Shown: positions 50,278-62,559 of the stretch, piece after piece
Numbering within the stretch: position 1 is the stretch's first letter
How the letters are laid out: the number at the start of each line of letters is the position of its first letter
DNA from: Epiperipatus broadwayi
Taxonomy: Eukaryota; Onychophora; Udeonychophora; Euonychophora; Peripatidae
Direction: 5' to 3'
DNA: 64,000 nt
Assembly (NCBI GenBank): GCA_028023455.1
Contig: JAQFVV010012572.1
Span: 2,420,001-2,484,000 of the forward strand
Program-made: the position numbers and the translations under genes
Notes under the pieces: generated by a model
What the model was told of the DNA's origin: nothing
The model's database searches: none
What the model saw: the letters and a program-made list of their open reading frames with translations, nothing else

Positions 50278-50379
50278 TACTCGAGCAAGAAAGGGTATTG
50301 GTGGACATTCAAAAGTTTGACCATTCCAAACTGAAGCCAACAGAAACTAAAGAAAAAAACCCTTTGCCAACTAAGGAAG
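50278..50379 (+). CDS. cib: Beta-thymosin gene, exon 4 (repeat 4)
   Basis: Acceptor TTTATAG and donor AAG/GTAATT enclose 102 bases (34 codons with the carried-over G). It reads VLEQERVLVDIQKFDHSK, then LKPTET, KEKNPLPTKE. This is a complete, canonical repeat: helix, LK.TET core, EKNPLP, KE. It is shorter than repeat 2 because it lacks about four residues before the helix. Spliced to exon 5 it restores the ..TKEVID.EK ending common to ciboulot-like proteins. A C12 run begins 8 bases after the donor (50388-50399). Confidence 0.92.
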
Positions 50380-53269
50380 GTAATTAGCCCCCCCCCCCCA
50401 TTATTGTCATTTAGAAACAGAAAGCAACTGTATATTTTTAAAAGCATATTGTAGTCTATTTTTATTGGCAATTTTTTAGAAACAAAATTTTAGTGTGTTT
50501 TTTGATTTTAGGTAGATATAGATACGTTACATATATGTATGTGTGTGTGTGTTTTAGATGAAACTAGTGATTTCGGTTAATATTTGAAATTTTTTAGCCT
50601 TGGTTATATATACATATTAATGACTGATACATCCATTTATTTTTTTATTATTTTTGAGTGCTATTCTAATTCCAGAAGAAAAACAGAAATAGAAAGACAC
50701 TCAAAAAATGTTGGAAGATAATAAAAATTAAAAGAGTTAAGTTAGAAATGTTGTTCATTTATGTAATTAAAAGATAGAGATATGGGTTTGCATAAACCTG
50801 TGCAATCTCAGTGTTAGTGCAGATATTATGACAAATTAATTATTTAAAACAAAAGATATGTTGTGATAATGTAATGCTAATATCAAATATATTACAGTAA
50901 AAAAATGTAAGTTTAATGGTGTGTACATTAGATTTGTGAATGAGAAATGGGAATTTGTAGTTTGTGAGGAAGAAAAAAAAACATCATTACTTTTTTTAGA
51001 AAAAATGTCACCATTAAGATTTTTGGATAACTATTGATGAGAGCAGAATGAATTCTTAATATAGAGAAATTTTTGTTTGTAAACCAAATCATTATGATAA
51101 AAGTTTGATTTTGGGAAGAAAATGTTTGATATTGTGGAGAATTAATGTAATGCCATTAGAAATTCATGATTGTAAAGAAAAAATTATCAAAGCATTAAAT
51201 AAAAACATGTAAAAAAAGAATTTAAAAAAAATGTATATAAACAAAGTGCAATTTAAAAATAGATATTAATTTTGAGATAGTTTTTAAAAATTGTTTTCAA
51301 AACGTGTTATTATCCTCTGAAGATAACTGGTTCAGTTTGTGCTATGTTAGTTATTACCATAACTACCCTCGGAACTGGTGGTAAGGGAGGTTAGATAAAA
51401 AATTAATGATTCTTGGATAGATTCTCAGCCAAGGAAGAAGAAAGACCAGATCAGTTGAATGGAACTGTTGTTACTCAGTCACACTACATTCTGATCAATT
51501 AATTATACGATTAATAAATCTTAAGTTAAAAAGATATTGGACATTATGTAACATTTTGTTTCTTAAATATTTTGTAATTATAATAAATTCAACTTATTAA
51601 AAAAAACATCAAACTTCTATTTGTAATTTAATTTTTTTAAAAAAATTAAGTAAAATATTACAATATCACTTTTTTTCAGTTTGTGTTTATGATTGGCATA
51701 GAAATATTTTTTCTCATTCAGTCACACTTAAGCGCATAGTTTTTTTTAAATCTCATTTATTAGTAATCACCAAGATGTTTGAACAAAAGCACCAACATTA
51801 TTGTACAATATTATTCAAAACCCCTGAAAAAGTCTGTGTACCATCTTATAATGAAAAACAAAACAAATTTCAGTTTGCATCTTTTAAAAGCTCAACCATA
51901 TTAATGCTTCAGACAAAATATAATCCTAAGTTGGCTTCATCCAGTTAATATTATTTGTATGAATCAAGTTTTTAAAAGACAGGAGATTTTAAATGATTGA
52001 AATTATGCAAATTTTTTTATTTGAAACTTGCAGTTAAATTTTTTTTGAAATGTTAGTAAATAAAATATACTTTGTTATGAATTCCATTATTTTGTCCAAT
52101 CCTCCATGTGTGTGCATATATTTAATGAACATTCAACAAAAAGAAAAAGCTTATTTTTCATTGAATTTAATAAAAACACATATTTAGCCCTATATTTTTG
52201 ATGCAATGTAGCAGAGAATTGGAAATTCTGACATAAAGATGATATCATTTATAAATTGTTAAAAAAAAAGTTCAAATTGTTGGTGTAGCTAGAATAGATT
52301 TAGGTACATGAATGATTTACAGGTGATATGATTTTAGAAGCTTATAAACTATTGAAATTTTTTTAATTGTTAAAATAGGTGCAAGTAAAGTTTTATTTTA
52401 AAAGACAAAAGAAACTAATCATCAAATAGGATTTTTTTTTTTTGTATCAATTAACACATTGTAGGTAACTCATGCACAGAATTTCTGAATTATTTCTCCG
52501 TAATTGCACCTACATTCATTATGCCTTTCATACTGTATAGTGGTCAGTAGATAGAAATAAGCATTGATATGTATATGCACTATGTTTTGTTTTTGCTGTA
52601 TATGTAAATTATAAAATTAATTTAATTTAGGCATATAATAAAATGTTGATTTTTTGAAATTATAAGAAAAGGTATTGGATTTTATTTTTGAATAAATTTG
52701 CTACAGTTCTACCTAAAATGTCTAGTGACAAAAAAACAATTATCAGCCTCAAGTAACAGAATTCCAAAGTTGATGGATTGAAAATTGATTAACAAAGTCA
52801 ATAGTTTTATATTAAAGGACAATTATATGCAGAACATTGTTAGTAAAGAAGCATTATGAGGCAAACTAAATCATTCCTTGAGAAAGTAATGGCAAACTAA
52901 AAGAATTTGTAACTTTCACAATTAAAAATAGAATTGTTCAAATCTTAGGCTAGAAATAAAGTGAAAGATAGTATCTGTATAATGGATAAAAATTTATCAA
53001 CAAAAAATAAATATAAAATCTTCTGATATATTTTTTCTGTTTTGATGAGAATATTAACATATTTGGATGAGTTAGTTTAGCATTTTTTATTTAATATTGT
53101 GTTGGAAATAATGTTTTAAGAAAAATTGATTAGTTACCATCATTAACAACAGTAACAAAAGAATAGATATTTGCAACCTAATTGTAAATGCATTTGTTGA
53201 AAAAGAAATGGATCTTTTCCAAATATTAACAAATACTGGTGGAGCAGTTTTATTGGTGTGTAAATGTAA

Positions 53270-53420
53270 ATTAATTACATATTAACCTGCTAGTGTTGTT
53301 ATCATGTTTGATTTAATTAAAGCATTCAAAGCTAAATTACAAAATTTCAATCATGATATTATTTCCAATATCTTAAAATATTTTCCAAATACAAAAAATT
53401 CTTTACAGATCTAGAATTTC
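53270..53420 (+). mobile_element. Possible LINE RT remnant (motif A block)
   Basis: At 53299-53361 the frame reads VIMFDLIKAFKAKLQNFNHD then II. F-D-L-x-K-A-F followed by N-H-D-I resembles the first catalytic block of LINE reverse transcriptases. No YADD-like block was found after it. The assignment is tentative. Confidence 0.3.
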
Positions 53421-55369
53421 TGTAAAAATCAGAGCAAATTAAATTAGTACGAGATTTTTGTAATTCTTCACTTGATAATCACCCCCCCCCCCAGATTTTT
53501 AGTTAAAACAATTAAAATTTATTTTGTATCCACACAGATTCAGTAAATAAACTCAGTTTAGAGATTTTCAAATGTTAAAATTTGGAAGATATAAAAATGC
53601 TATTACTATATTTGATCGCCAATCCAGTTTTATATGGAAAAACAAAAGTTTGTGAATTTGAGAAATGACTTGGAAATAATTGGCTAATTGAAAAAAAACG
53701 TGAAAGAGGACTTAGAATGCCATTCCTGAAAAGCTTTGTTTAAAAACCTAGCAATGAATATGCTATTATCAATTTTTTTCACTATGTATGCTTGTGAGTT
53801 GTTACTATTTAAAAAGGAAGAATTTAGTTTGACGTGTATATTGATAAAAGTGATGACATATAAATTTGATCTTTGTCCTCCAATATACAACTTGATATAT
53901 ATTATTGATAAATTTTTGACATGTGCATGTAAAAAGGATTAATATCATATTAGAGTATTATCATTGACACAAACTGCTGAAACTGTTTGTATCAAGATCA
54001 ACATTCTCAGTGATGATAATAACTTTCAATAAAGGTGAGAGAAAATCCTTAGGACCAAATGTTGAAAAATCAGTACTAAGAAAGACTAATGGATTTGCTA
54101 AAGACTATATGGTAGCTGATGAAATGAATCATTATGTTTATCACATACACCTATGTCTGATTTTCCATTTCAAAGCTTTGGTTTTTAATGTGAATTTTAC
54201 AAAGAACTGCGAACAGTGAATGAATAAAATCATGTCTTATGCACGATTCATTATCTAGCCTAATTTTTTTTCCAAATTATTAGAAAGTGTATATCCGATA
54301 ACCAACAAAAAAAGTTTTCAATTATAAAACCTTGTTATATCTGCAAAACTTGGAAACAGATGCATCACAGTTGCAAACATTGAGGATTTTTTGTAGATTG
54401 GGTTCATTCCATGCTGTAGTTTTTGCTTTCAAATAAAATTATTTCCTATGATGTTAAGGTTTTAATTCTTACAGCCTATATACTCATATTATGGGTTTAA
54501 AAAACATTAGTTTCATGTTATATCTCTTTCAACATCAATATTTTTTCTTCAGTTTTTCTTGAATTAATGAAAAGTACTCAGTGAACTTTATATTTTTCTC
54601 TTAGAAGAATGACTTAATATTCTTGTATTCAAAATTTGCATAATTACATTCCACTTCGACTACAAGCAGTGATTTTTTTATATCATATTAATAAAGATAT
54701 TATTGTTATTCCATAATTTATACCTCTGCCCATATATGTATATAAACATGCATATTTGGATATTGTATGCATATATAAAAGTGCATGATGTTGCTTTAAA
54801 ATCAACCTGAAGATTTTAGACTCTAGAATATACCATTCTATGACTGTACCAAACTATATAGGGTATTCTTAAATTGAGTTGCTAGAATAAATTGCATTAG
54901 AGATATGACATGCAATGGTAAATTATAACACTGACAACGATCATGTAATTTTGCTTGGATATAGAACTCTATTGATTAGTTACTTGACCTAATACTCTTG
55001 GGACAAACATATCTATGTATAAATAAATCTATGGGTATCGTTGGTGAATTTTGGAAGAAAAAAGGAATTCATTTATACATTATAAATTTTTTTCCCAAGC
55101 AACCCAGAGTAAAAGCTAATAATCAAAAGTATTAAACATTTCCATAAAAACACTGTCCTCTCATAAAAAATGCCTTTGAATTCTTTGGATTGCACATTTG
55201 ACTTATAGTCTAGATTTTTTGATATAACTTAATGTTATATATTTATAAAACTAAACAAATATTGCATGATTCCAGATTTCACGATGCTTTTCAGAGTAAA
55301 TTCATTTATATTCTACTCTTAATATCTATTGTAAGCTTGAGTAATCAGTAGGATGCTTGTGCTTATTAA

Positions 55370-55515
55370 ATCTTACCAGTGATGTTCTGTCCTTCTTATC
55401 AAAACCATAAATAGTCTGGAGATATGTATAGGGTAGTTTTGGATAGGGATTTAATAAGCGTTAGCATCTGTTAGTTAATTCAAGCCTGCAGTAGGTGGTA
55501 GAACTGGAGTAGAAA
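55370..55515. mobile_element. Foldback family A, diverged copy A5
   Basis: Ordered matches to A3: AGTCTGGAGATAT, GGATAGGGATTTAAT, a degenerate TTGATTACT block, and CAAGCCTGCAGTAGGTGGTA against the CTTGCACTGAGTGGCGCTAT block. Strongly diverged; the arms are no longer both recognisable. Confidence 0.5.
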
Positions 55516-58151
55516 TATGTGTATATAATTTATCTGATTTGGGAAGATTATTGGTATGAATAATTATTTTTATTTATAACAGTGGTATAAATTTACAAAA
55601 GCAGCTTCCCACATCATCCCTTTTTAACTAAACAAACTTCAGGGAAAGTGAATAGGATTCGTAAATGGAAGTTCTTGTACCAAAACGGTTTTTAAAATGC
55701 CATTTCATAAACTAGAAAATAGCCTGTTCAATATGGGTGATATACAATTATCTTTTTTCATAAAATATTTTTATTTTCCCACGATTGCAATTTATTTGTA
55801 AAAGTAAAAACAAAAAACGTATTTTTTTTTGCTTTGATTTTCCAGATAATTACGTTTTTTTGAAAAACTTTTGTTTACAGGTTTTTTTCCCCCCTTTACT
55901 GATTCAGTAATACAAGCCTCCCAATTTATTACAATCTTTACTTTAATTTTGTGCCTACATCTATGTTTATAACAGTATAATTTTTTTTAATTTACAAAAT
56001 GTAACAAGATGCAACAGTTAATAGAAAAATATATTCTAATGACCATAAGATTTTAATAATAATATAATTGAAGATATTTCCATTCTAACTACATTATATA
56101 TAATTGAAAGATGATATTGGAAGTATATAAGAATTGATTTGATATTTATCCTTATGCCAGCCATTATCTTAAATAGTGTTATTATTTGATTAGTGAGAAA
56201 AGTAGTCAATTTTTTAAAACTTGAATAGATAAATTATTTTGTAAATAGATAAATATTAGTCATTTATTGTTAATGTAGACACATAATGACTTATTATAAA
56301 TTAGTATATTTTTATGTATCTCAGATATAGATTTGAAACTCTTATTACAATCATGGACATCTATCAAGCTTTATAAACTCACATGAAAATAACTATTATT
56401 ATCCAACCTTCTCATACCATAATTTTTTGTCCTTATAAATTATTTTATATATAGAAATTTTTTCTCAGTTTAAAAATTAAATCAAACCCAATATTTTTTT
56501 AAGATGAACAGAAAAAATAACAATTGTTAGTTTTTTGCTTATTTTTAGTGTTAGTTTTTTAATGATGAGGAACACCTGAATAAAGTATATATAATATAGT
56601 TGATGTGTCAGAGGGTATAGGAACTTTTTCAGAGCATTAAAGCACTTTAATTCAATTCAGAATTTAATTACAAAAATTATCATTACAGGTGCTTAGAATG
56701 TTAGATGTATTATTAAACTAGAACAAACAATTTATTATAGTTAAGAAAAGGAAAATATTGAATTGAATGAGTTGTGAGATGAAATATGAAGGTATGAGTT
56801 TATTATTCTGATGATGAAAGCAGATATAACAAAGTAGATGTTATTCTTAGTGAATTGATTAATATATGTTATCTAGTGAATATAATGATATGAAGAAATA
56901 AAAGCTTTTTATTGAAAATTAATACAAAAGTGTTTATAAAGTAATAATGGGAGTTGAAAATGTATAAGTCAGAGGAGAGATTATGGATTACATTTAAGAA
57001 ATGAGCCAATGGTTTTACAAATTTTGATAGGAAAAATAGCATACGGCATGAAGATTTAGTTAATGGAAAGATATTTCATAGAGAACATATTATACTAATG
57101 AAATAGAAATAAATAACAATTCTGTATATTTGTGAAATAAGATTTATATTAGAAAGGTGATTGTCATTTATTTGATCTAATATAAAGGGGTGAAAGCAAT
57201 AACAAAAAACAGAGTTGAAATATTGTTGGTCAAAATAAATAAAAGATTTACCGATACAGGTATATAATGCTTTCCATAACAATAATGGTTTCATCATATT
57301 TCAGTCAGTTTGTTTTTTTTGTATGTGGTTAATACATTTTCTAACTACAAATTGCCTGTTGAATGCTAATTGGCTACAGACTAGTTACCTGAAAAATGAG
57401 ATTGCTTAACGTGGGGGTGGGTGGAGGGGTGAAGAAGTTTTCTGCCAGTATGAATAAATCGGAAAAGTTGAATCTTTTATTAAAAATGAAGATTTAGATA
57501 TTCCATTCTCAATGAAATGAAATTGGTTGACTTTATGAGATGAGAAATATAAAGTAAAATGGTAATGGCTCAATACCTGTAGACACTAGTGGAAGTTTTT
57601 TTGCCATTTCATGAATGTATCCTTTATCTTTTAAGAAAGCCGTTGCAGCCATTTTAAATGAGTTTGCAATAACATTTAAAGTTTTAAAATGTAAATAAAA
57701 ACTATGTATTATTTAAAAGAATTAAATCATATTGATATAGAACCAGCATAGTTTTCTAGTACTAAGTTAGACATTGCACTGTATTTGTCCGTTCCAAATG
57801 GATAAATAGAATGTAATGTTGTTGTTTTTTTTGGAAAGTTGGGACATTCTAGAATAATATACTTATGATATTTACTCATAATGGAAGGAAATGATGTTAA
57901 AAGGTACTATTTTTGTTAATATTGCTTAATTATTATTATACAGTAACTGGAACATGTCTTCTGATTAGGCTAATTCTTCTCACGGAAAGCTTTCAACTTG
58001 TTTTTGTTAAGGTTTTTTTTTTTTGTAGTAGAATAGTCTTTAGTCTGGAAAGATATTTGAGGCATATGTTCAGGTGGAGAATATATGATCATTATTCTAA
58101 AAATGAACTGATTGAAAAGAGATCATGTGAACTTTATGTACGAGAAAGGAT

Positions 58152-59007
58152 TATGAGGTATGACAATATAATTCCTAGAATGGCTGTGTGGTGCACCCAT
58201 GACCCAATTGTATCGAAATCACATGAGTATTTGTGTTTGAACATATTTACGCTAACACATGTAAATTTTAAACTGGCCTATTTAATTGGGATTTTAGCTA
58301 ATCATGCCCCATTTAGATGAGTGCCAAAATTATAACTAAAATAGTTGAATGGGAATAATATTCACAGCCTGGATAAAGTTATTGTAACCTAAAAGGAGAT
58401 GTTAGTTAGCTATTGAGAAGATAATAAATATCTGTGCATAAGCTTTTAATGGACGATTGAAATTTTAAGCAACCAATTAATATCAAATTTTGTGTGATAA
58501 TCTGCAAATGTGCTACTGAAACATTACAATTGTTGCCAGTGGCATATGGTGAATTTGCTGTGAAAAAATTGAGTGGCATAAGAGGTTCAAAGAGAGGTGA
58601 AAAGATGTGATGGATGATCCCAGTAGACAGCAAAAATGATGACTGATGTTAATATTGAGAGATTCATTATGATCCGACAGATGATTAGGTATGAGATTGA
58701 TTGTTGAAGAATTGCAAATTAATTTTAAATAAAGAATTGATTTCTGCAAAGTTTGTGCAAAGTCATTGTGAGAGACTTTGGCCAAAAAATCAATTGCACA
58801 ATTAGAGCATTCTGCCTATTCACCTGACTTAGCTCTCTGTGATTTTTCGTTATTTCCAAAATTAAAAACTGCACAGAAAGGACACATATTTTCTGCTACA
58901 ATTGATATCCAACAGAATGTGAGACAGTTGCAGTAGCCACTAGTGTATACTTCCACATGTATATTTTATAAAGGTGCAATCCTGAAATTAAATTGTCACA
59001 CCTCGTA
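58152..59007 (+). mobile_element. Internally deleted mariner element
   Basis: The left end TATGAGGTATGACAATATAA matches, inverted, the right end TTAAATTGTCACACCTCGTA, with TA at both outer edges as expected for Tc1/mariner insertion. Between them are remnants of a mariner transposase: INIKFC..CATETLQLLPVAYGE (about 58478-58550), an EWHKRFKE-like and MDDPS block (about 58565-58625), then after a deletion HSAYSPDLALCDFSLFPKLK (about 58807-58866) and QKGHIF...IQQNV. The last block keeps the third catalytic Asp (C-D-F); the first two catalytic Asp regions are missing. At about 856 bp it is some 400 bp shorter than intact mariners. Stops and frameshifts confirm it is dead. Confidence 0.88.
58478..58990 (+). 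pseudogene. Mariner transposase remnant
   Basis: The N-terminal DNA-binding part and the C-terminal part of a DD34D-type transposase are joined by an internal deletion that removes the first two catalytic aspartates. It is multiply frameshifted, with no possibility of an intact protein. Confidence 0.85.
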
Positions 59008-59249
59008 TACAGAAATTACCCAGAAAAGAAGTGGCTTGAAGTAAACAGATTGCCTAAAACATTTATTAGATTTAATCAATATGTATGTGGAGAATTACTT
59101 GATTTTTGATATTGATTGAAATTACAATTTTAAACGTTGGTTGGGAGATATTGAAACCTAAAATTATAATTTTATAAGATTACATATTTGCGGGTATTTA
59201 TCCTACTTTTTTAATAAATTTTTTCCTTTATAATTTTTTTTTTTTTTAG

Positions 59250-59278
59250 TTATTGATCAAGAAAAGGCTCTACCTTAA
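59250..59278 (+). CDS. cib: Beta-thymosin gene, exon 5 coding part (C-terminal tail and stop)
   Basis: After a poly-T tract and acceptor TTTTTAG, the G left from exon 4 plus TT gives Val. The tail reads VIDQEKALP then TAA (59276-59278). Ciboulot-type proteins end in nearly the same way (KEVI.AEK plus a few residues). The phase agrees with every other junction. With this exon the coding sequence totals 480 bases (159 residues plus stop). Confidence 0.88.
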
Positions 59279-59955
59279 ATCACCATACAACAATTAATCA
59301 GAAAATTTGGAGTGTACCGACTCAGGAAGGATACCCATATCGCAAGCATTCGTGATTGGCTAAAACCTGTACGTAATGGTGCCAAAATACATACTTAAAA
59401 TATATGTACAATCTTTCTTGGAAGTTTATCCAATTTGTATTTAATCAACATTTGTAATCTTTGTATTCCAGTACTTTTTTTTTTTACCCCCACCTTCCCC
59501 ATTATTTTTCTAAATATGTATAAAATGCTGCAAGCATTTGGGACCAAAACTATGTTAATATGTGTTTAAGTTTTGGTGATTCCAGTTTCATCGACATTTA
59601 GTGTTTTTTATCGTGCTTTTTAAAAAAAAAAAATTTTTCCTGTAGCTTTATATATCATATATGTAGTTTTTTTTTTTTTTTTAAATTTGATGTATTTATA
59701 AAAAATAAATAAATAACCCAGACTAAACCATTTGCTGGTGCTATGGGTGATTAAATATTAAATATTTGTCTTTCAAATTGCAAACTGTTCAAGATGTGAA
59801 CAAATTTTATGTAAACTTGCAAATGCAATTTCAGTTCTGGGATTATGCTTTATACAAAAAGGCCGAAAAATGTTATGTGATGGCCAATCAGTGAAAAGCT
59901 TGTATGATTTTGTCTGGTTCCTGATTATCAATAAAGTGATGAAACTGCTGCTTTT
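59279..59955 (+). other. Probable 3' UTR of the thymosin gene
   Basis: Follows the stop directly. It begins with a less A+T-rich 110 bases (ATCACCATACAACAATTAAT...), then C- and T-tracts. Candidate poly(A) signals are AATAAA at 59704 and 59708, and at 59930. The last, in CAATAAAGTG, looks best, so the transcript may end near 59950. The boundary is inference. Confidence 0.6.
59930..59935 (+). terminator. AATAAA polyadenylation signal candidate
   Basis: A canonical hexamer about 650 bases after the stop codon, followed by a GTGATGAAACTGCTGCTTTT stretch that could serve as the downstream element. Confidence 0.5.
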
Positions 59956-60274
59956 CAATAGTAATATTTTTTATTACTTTAAAAACTTCCAAAACATGTT
60001 TTTAATTTTTTTTAGATTTAACATATTTTTAAGAAAAATTATATATATATTGTTTTCGGTGCTTATAAAGATGTGTGTGTATATGAAAACCTTTAAACCT
60101 ATATATAGAATCTGCATAGTTTAATGCAATGGTAGAATGTCAGACTATGGAATGTAATATTGTCCGGTTCTGGCACTTTTTTCTTATGAACTTCCAAGCT
60201 ATAAAGCCTTTCTATTATTGCAGAGAAATCATCATATATCACATGACTTAATTTAACAAGCTTGTATTACAAAT

Positions 60275-60532
60275 GTTATCTAATGAACTTGCCAATAGCT
60301 CTTAATAAGCTTTTCGGAATATCCCCAACCCCAGTTAGATAGCTGGAATTGAAGACAGGAGATTTCAGATTTTCTACTTGTTAACCATTAGATAAAGTGC
60401 TGGGCTTGACTTGGTATTTTAAATCTAATGCTTGAATATCCTAGTGCCTCAAAGCTAGAAGCAGAAACTGGTCTGGGGTGAGAGATGTTCTGAAAAGCTT
60501 GTTAAAAGCTATTGGCAACCTCATTAGATAGC
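60275..60532. mobile_element. Foldback element F4, 258 bp
   Basis: The left arm GTTATCTAATGAACTTGCCA, AATAGCTCTTAATAAGCTTT and CCCCAACCCCAG is the complement, with some mismatches, of CTGGTCTGGGGT...AAAGCTTGTTAAAAGCTATT and GGCAACCTCATTAGATAGC. The arms are about 60 bp around a 130-bp centre. No coding sequence, and no target duplication was determined. Confidence 0.8.
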
Positions 60533-61607
60533 CATTCTATTATTATTATTATAATATAGCAACCAATTATGGTAAAATTGTAATGCATCTTCTTGTCATA
60601 CCCATATAGATTGTATAGAGATTGAATATAGATGGAGCTTAAAAATTTTTTTTTAATGAGTAACCATTTTCAAGGAAACCTAGATTTTTTTCACCTTTTT
60701 GTCCTATTACTAATCCAATTAATCCACCAGGGAGTACTCAACAAATGATTATTTGGTTCAGAAAAAGAAAATTTAATGTTCTTACCAATTGGCAGTTGGC
60801 TTTTTTCATGAGTAATACATTTTCTTTTATTATTTCCCTGCAGGTGTTTATTAAGAAATGTACTTTAGAGTGTACTAATTAAAGTCGTTTATCTTATCTA
60901 TAGACATCAGAATTATATTAGAAAATAATTGAATTTATATAAAAAAATAAAAAGTTAAATTTTTTTATTATTCATTGCTTTGTGTGCTGTATTGTCATCA
61001 TTCCTATATGATTTTGCATCTCTTTGCTGATAAATCCATGAAAGATATTCTAACTGAAGTACTAATAGTGTATAATGAACACTTTCTGCTAAATATTTAT
61101 TACTAAACCAAAAATAACATAAATAGACAATGGCAGATATGCATTTGGGGGTCCTAAGGTGATCATAAGATTTGGGGACACCCTAATATTTTCATATATT
61201 AATATTTAAAAGTATAAATATATAAAATAAAATTTTCTAACCATTTGGTTTAAAGTACAAAGATAATATATTCAAACTGTAAATGAATCCATTATTTGAA
61301 TTATAAGATTTTTGATAATTAATGACAAAATTAATAACCTGAAATACACAAAAGATACTTTTCTGTTTTTTAATGCTTCATATTAAAGAATAATATTTTA
61401 ATTATCCAACTATTGGGTGATGTCACTTTTAATTAATATTAATGACAGACTGTTTAAATGACTGGCTAACTCAATTTTTTAATCTGCATGAGAATGGAAA
61501 AGGGTTGTTCTCCATTTGCATTAAAACTAATAGCAAAACACATTTTCAAAATTATTTTTCTATTCAATAAAATAAACTGCAAGCCATTAATTAATGTTCT
61601 GATATCT
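60533..61607. other. Unannotated downstream A+T-rich stretch
   Basis: No gene, RNA or transposon can be supported; a short (ATT)n patch occurs near 60538-60553. Confidence 0.5.
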
Positions 61608-61765
61608 AAATAGACTCCTCGCTGACAAAGGTCACAAGCCAGAAATTAGTCTGGGGATATTGGATGAGTAGACAATAGATAGGGATTTTATGCACAAGCC
61701 TTTTGGCATCCATTGATTACTCTAGCTTGCACTGAGTGGCGCTATTGTATGGGGAGTTTTAAAAG
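61608..61765. mobile_element. Foldback family A, copy A3 (partial)
   Basis: Matches A2 and A4 over GACTCCTCGCTGA, AAGCCAGAAATTAGTCTGGG, GATAGGGATTTTATGCAC, CATCCATTGATTACTCTAGC, TTGCACTGAGTGGC and the TATGGGGAGTTTT arm end. Only one side of the foldback is present. Confidence 0.75.
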
Positions 61766-62546
61766 TAATTTACAAACTATAAATAGTATGTTGCATGTTT
61801 TCTAATTATCAGTCATTTATGTAAATGATCTGAGGACATGCTCTATAGGGATTGGTTGATAAAATAATAATTATTTTTTTGATATAAGAATATATTATTG
61901 TACATCACTTCTAACAATATTGCAAGATATTATGGGTAATACATTAAAGGTACTATTAATAATCTTTCATACATGTAAAAAAATAGAATCTTAAATTTAT
62001 ATTGATGCATTTTTGATGCTGAATAACATTATTAAACTATACAATATTGAAAATATAGAATAGTCTATTCAAAAAAGTTTAATAAACAATCCATATGGTC
62101 TTTAATTTAATTGACTATTGGTTGATCATTTTATTTTTCTATCATGATCATTTGCATATTAATTAAAGTAAAACATACAACTTCTGGATTCTCTTGTTTT
62201 AACTTTTAGATAATATCTAGAAACTCATTAGTGCCCAATAATTGAATAGTTAGACGGATTGGCTATCTGAAATAAAAGTCCAATTAATACTTGCAAATTC
62301 AACTTTCCAAAAAAAGATTCAAGTTTCATCAGCAATCAAATCTCGAATCATGACAGATAAATATACTAATTGCTGTTTCATTAATTTAATGAACTGGAAA
62401 AGGGTTTTTATATTAATTTGTAAGTGTATGTAGTTTATAAACTTTGACTTATATAATTTTATACGAATAACTAAAAAAAATCAGTATAATAACTAACCAT
62501 TTACATAATCAGAAAATTAAAATAGAAACTACCAAAATGTGTTGGC
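61766..62546. other. Unannotated A+T-rich stretch
   Basis: Lies between two family A copies. No supported feature. Confidence 0.5.
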
Positions 62547-62559
62547 TTTATTAAGTATG

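Larger units (their letters stand above)
50380..59249 (+). other. Thymosin intron 4 (8.9 kb, phase 1)
   Basis: Bounded by GTAATT and a long poly-T tract ending TTTAG. Contents: a C11 run at 53482-53492; a possible RT remnant near 53.3 kb; a diverged foldback A copy (A5); and an internally deleted mariner close to the acceptor. The rest is A+T-rich without a supportable exon; the ORFs at 53684-54219 show no known domain. Confidence 0.75.

Noticed and set aside
57913-58320. 135-codon ORF, the longest in the window
   Set aside because: It crosses the left end of the mariner element at 58152, contains no recognisable domain and begins in a hydrophobic A+T-rich stretch; best explained as chance plus mariner non-coding DNA.
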